DNA from: Lachnoclostridium sp. UBA1434
Lineage (GTDB): Bacteria > Bacillota > Clostridia > Lachnospirales > Lachnospiraceae
Reading direction: 5' to 3'
Assembly (NCBI GenBank): GCA_002329645.1
Contig: DCTS01000051.1
Span: forward strand, 24,013-37,036
Length of the DNA: 13,024 nucleotides
Shown here: piece after piece, positions 12,964-13,024 of the stretch
How the letters are laid out: every line of letters starts with the position of its first letter
How positions within the stretch are numbered: position 1 is the first letter of the stretch
Program-made: the position numbers and the translations under genes
The notes under the pieces: generated by a model
Seen by the model: the letters and a program-made list of their open reading frames with translations, nothing else
Told to the model about the DNA's origin: nothing
Database searches by the model: none

Positions 12964-13024
12964 TTAGTCCAGAACGGAAACTACCTTACCGGAACCGACT
13001 GTCCTGCCGCCTTCACGGATAGCG
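12964..13024 (-). CDS. tuf: Elongation factor Tu, C-terminal end only
   Basis: The last 20 residues of EF-Tu are visible, AIREGGRTVGSGKVVSVLD before a TAA at 12964-12966; the gene continues beyond the window. IREGGRTVGSG is the strongly conserved end of domain 3. EF-Tu carries aminoacyl-tRNA to the ribosome. The final KVVSVLD differs from the more common VVTKIIE-type ending but stays within normal variation. A terminator follows closely. Confidence 0.93.
   Translation of the reverse strand, partial: AIREGGRTVGSGKVVSVLD

Overview
The window looks like a chromosomal segment from a flagellated, low-to-mid GC Gram-positive anaerobe of the class Clostridia, plausibly Lachnospiraceae or a close relative. 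This rests on strong AGGAGG-type ribosome binding sites with several TTG or GTG starts, AT-rich intergenic DNA with sigma-A-type promoters, an Mbl-type mreB followed by flagellar rod genes (an order known from Bacillus and many Clostridia), a comFC-yvyF pair, and a CvfB-type S1 protein. Taxonomy is inferred from gene content only. Nearly everything is on the minus strand; the one plus-strand gene is cvfB.

Left part (1-2256), in transcription order: an NlpC/P60 wall hydrolase with signal peptide, two SH3 domains and a coiled coil sits behind a consensus promoter and a leader of about 135 nt. It ends in a compound hairpin at 725-763. Next is a monocistronic PilZ (c-di-GMP receptor) gene with its own promoter, ending in two overlapping, mutually exclusive hairpins. 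The last 190 bases hold at most a 28-codon ORF.

Middle (2257-7250): a class I methyltransferase and thioredoxin reductase trxB form a likely operon, with a nested inverted repeat between them. Divergent to it is cvfB, whose Shine-Dalgarno abuts a perfect 7-bp hairpin. cvfB converges with a three-gene unit: sugar-nucleotidyltransferase, comFC and yvyF. Between recD2 and that unit lies a degenerate minisatellite of roughly nine or more 12-bp copies.

Right part (7248-13024): mbl (actin-like rod-shape protein), flgF-like and flgG-like rod/hook proteins and a single-domain rod-binding protein form a compact operon behind a sigma-A-type promoter; recD2 follows 115 bp later. Upstream of mbl are two hairpins, the first of which is the tuf terminator, and the last 20 codons of tuf (EF-Tu) at the window edge.

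The segment is mostly housekeeping, with a motility and envelope theme: MreB-type elongation, flagellar rod assembly, a wall hydrolase, a flagellar-operon zinc-finger protein and a c-di-GMP receptor. I see no phage, transposon, CRISPR array, tRNA or rRNA. The noncoding elements (minisatellite, alternative hairpins, hydrolase leader, nested repeat before trxB) are the most unusual content.
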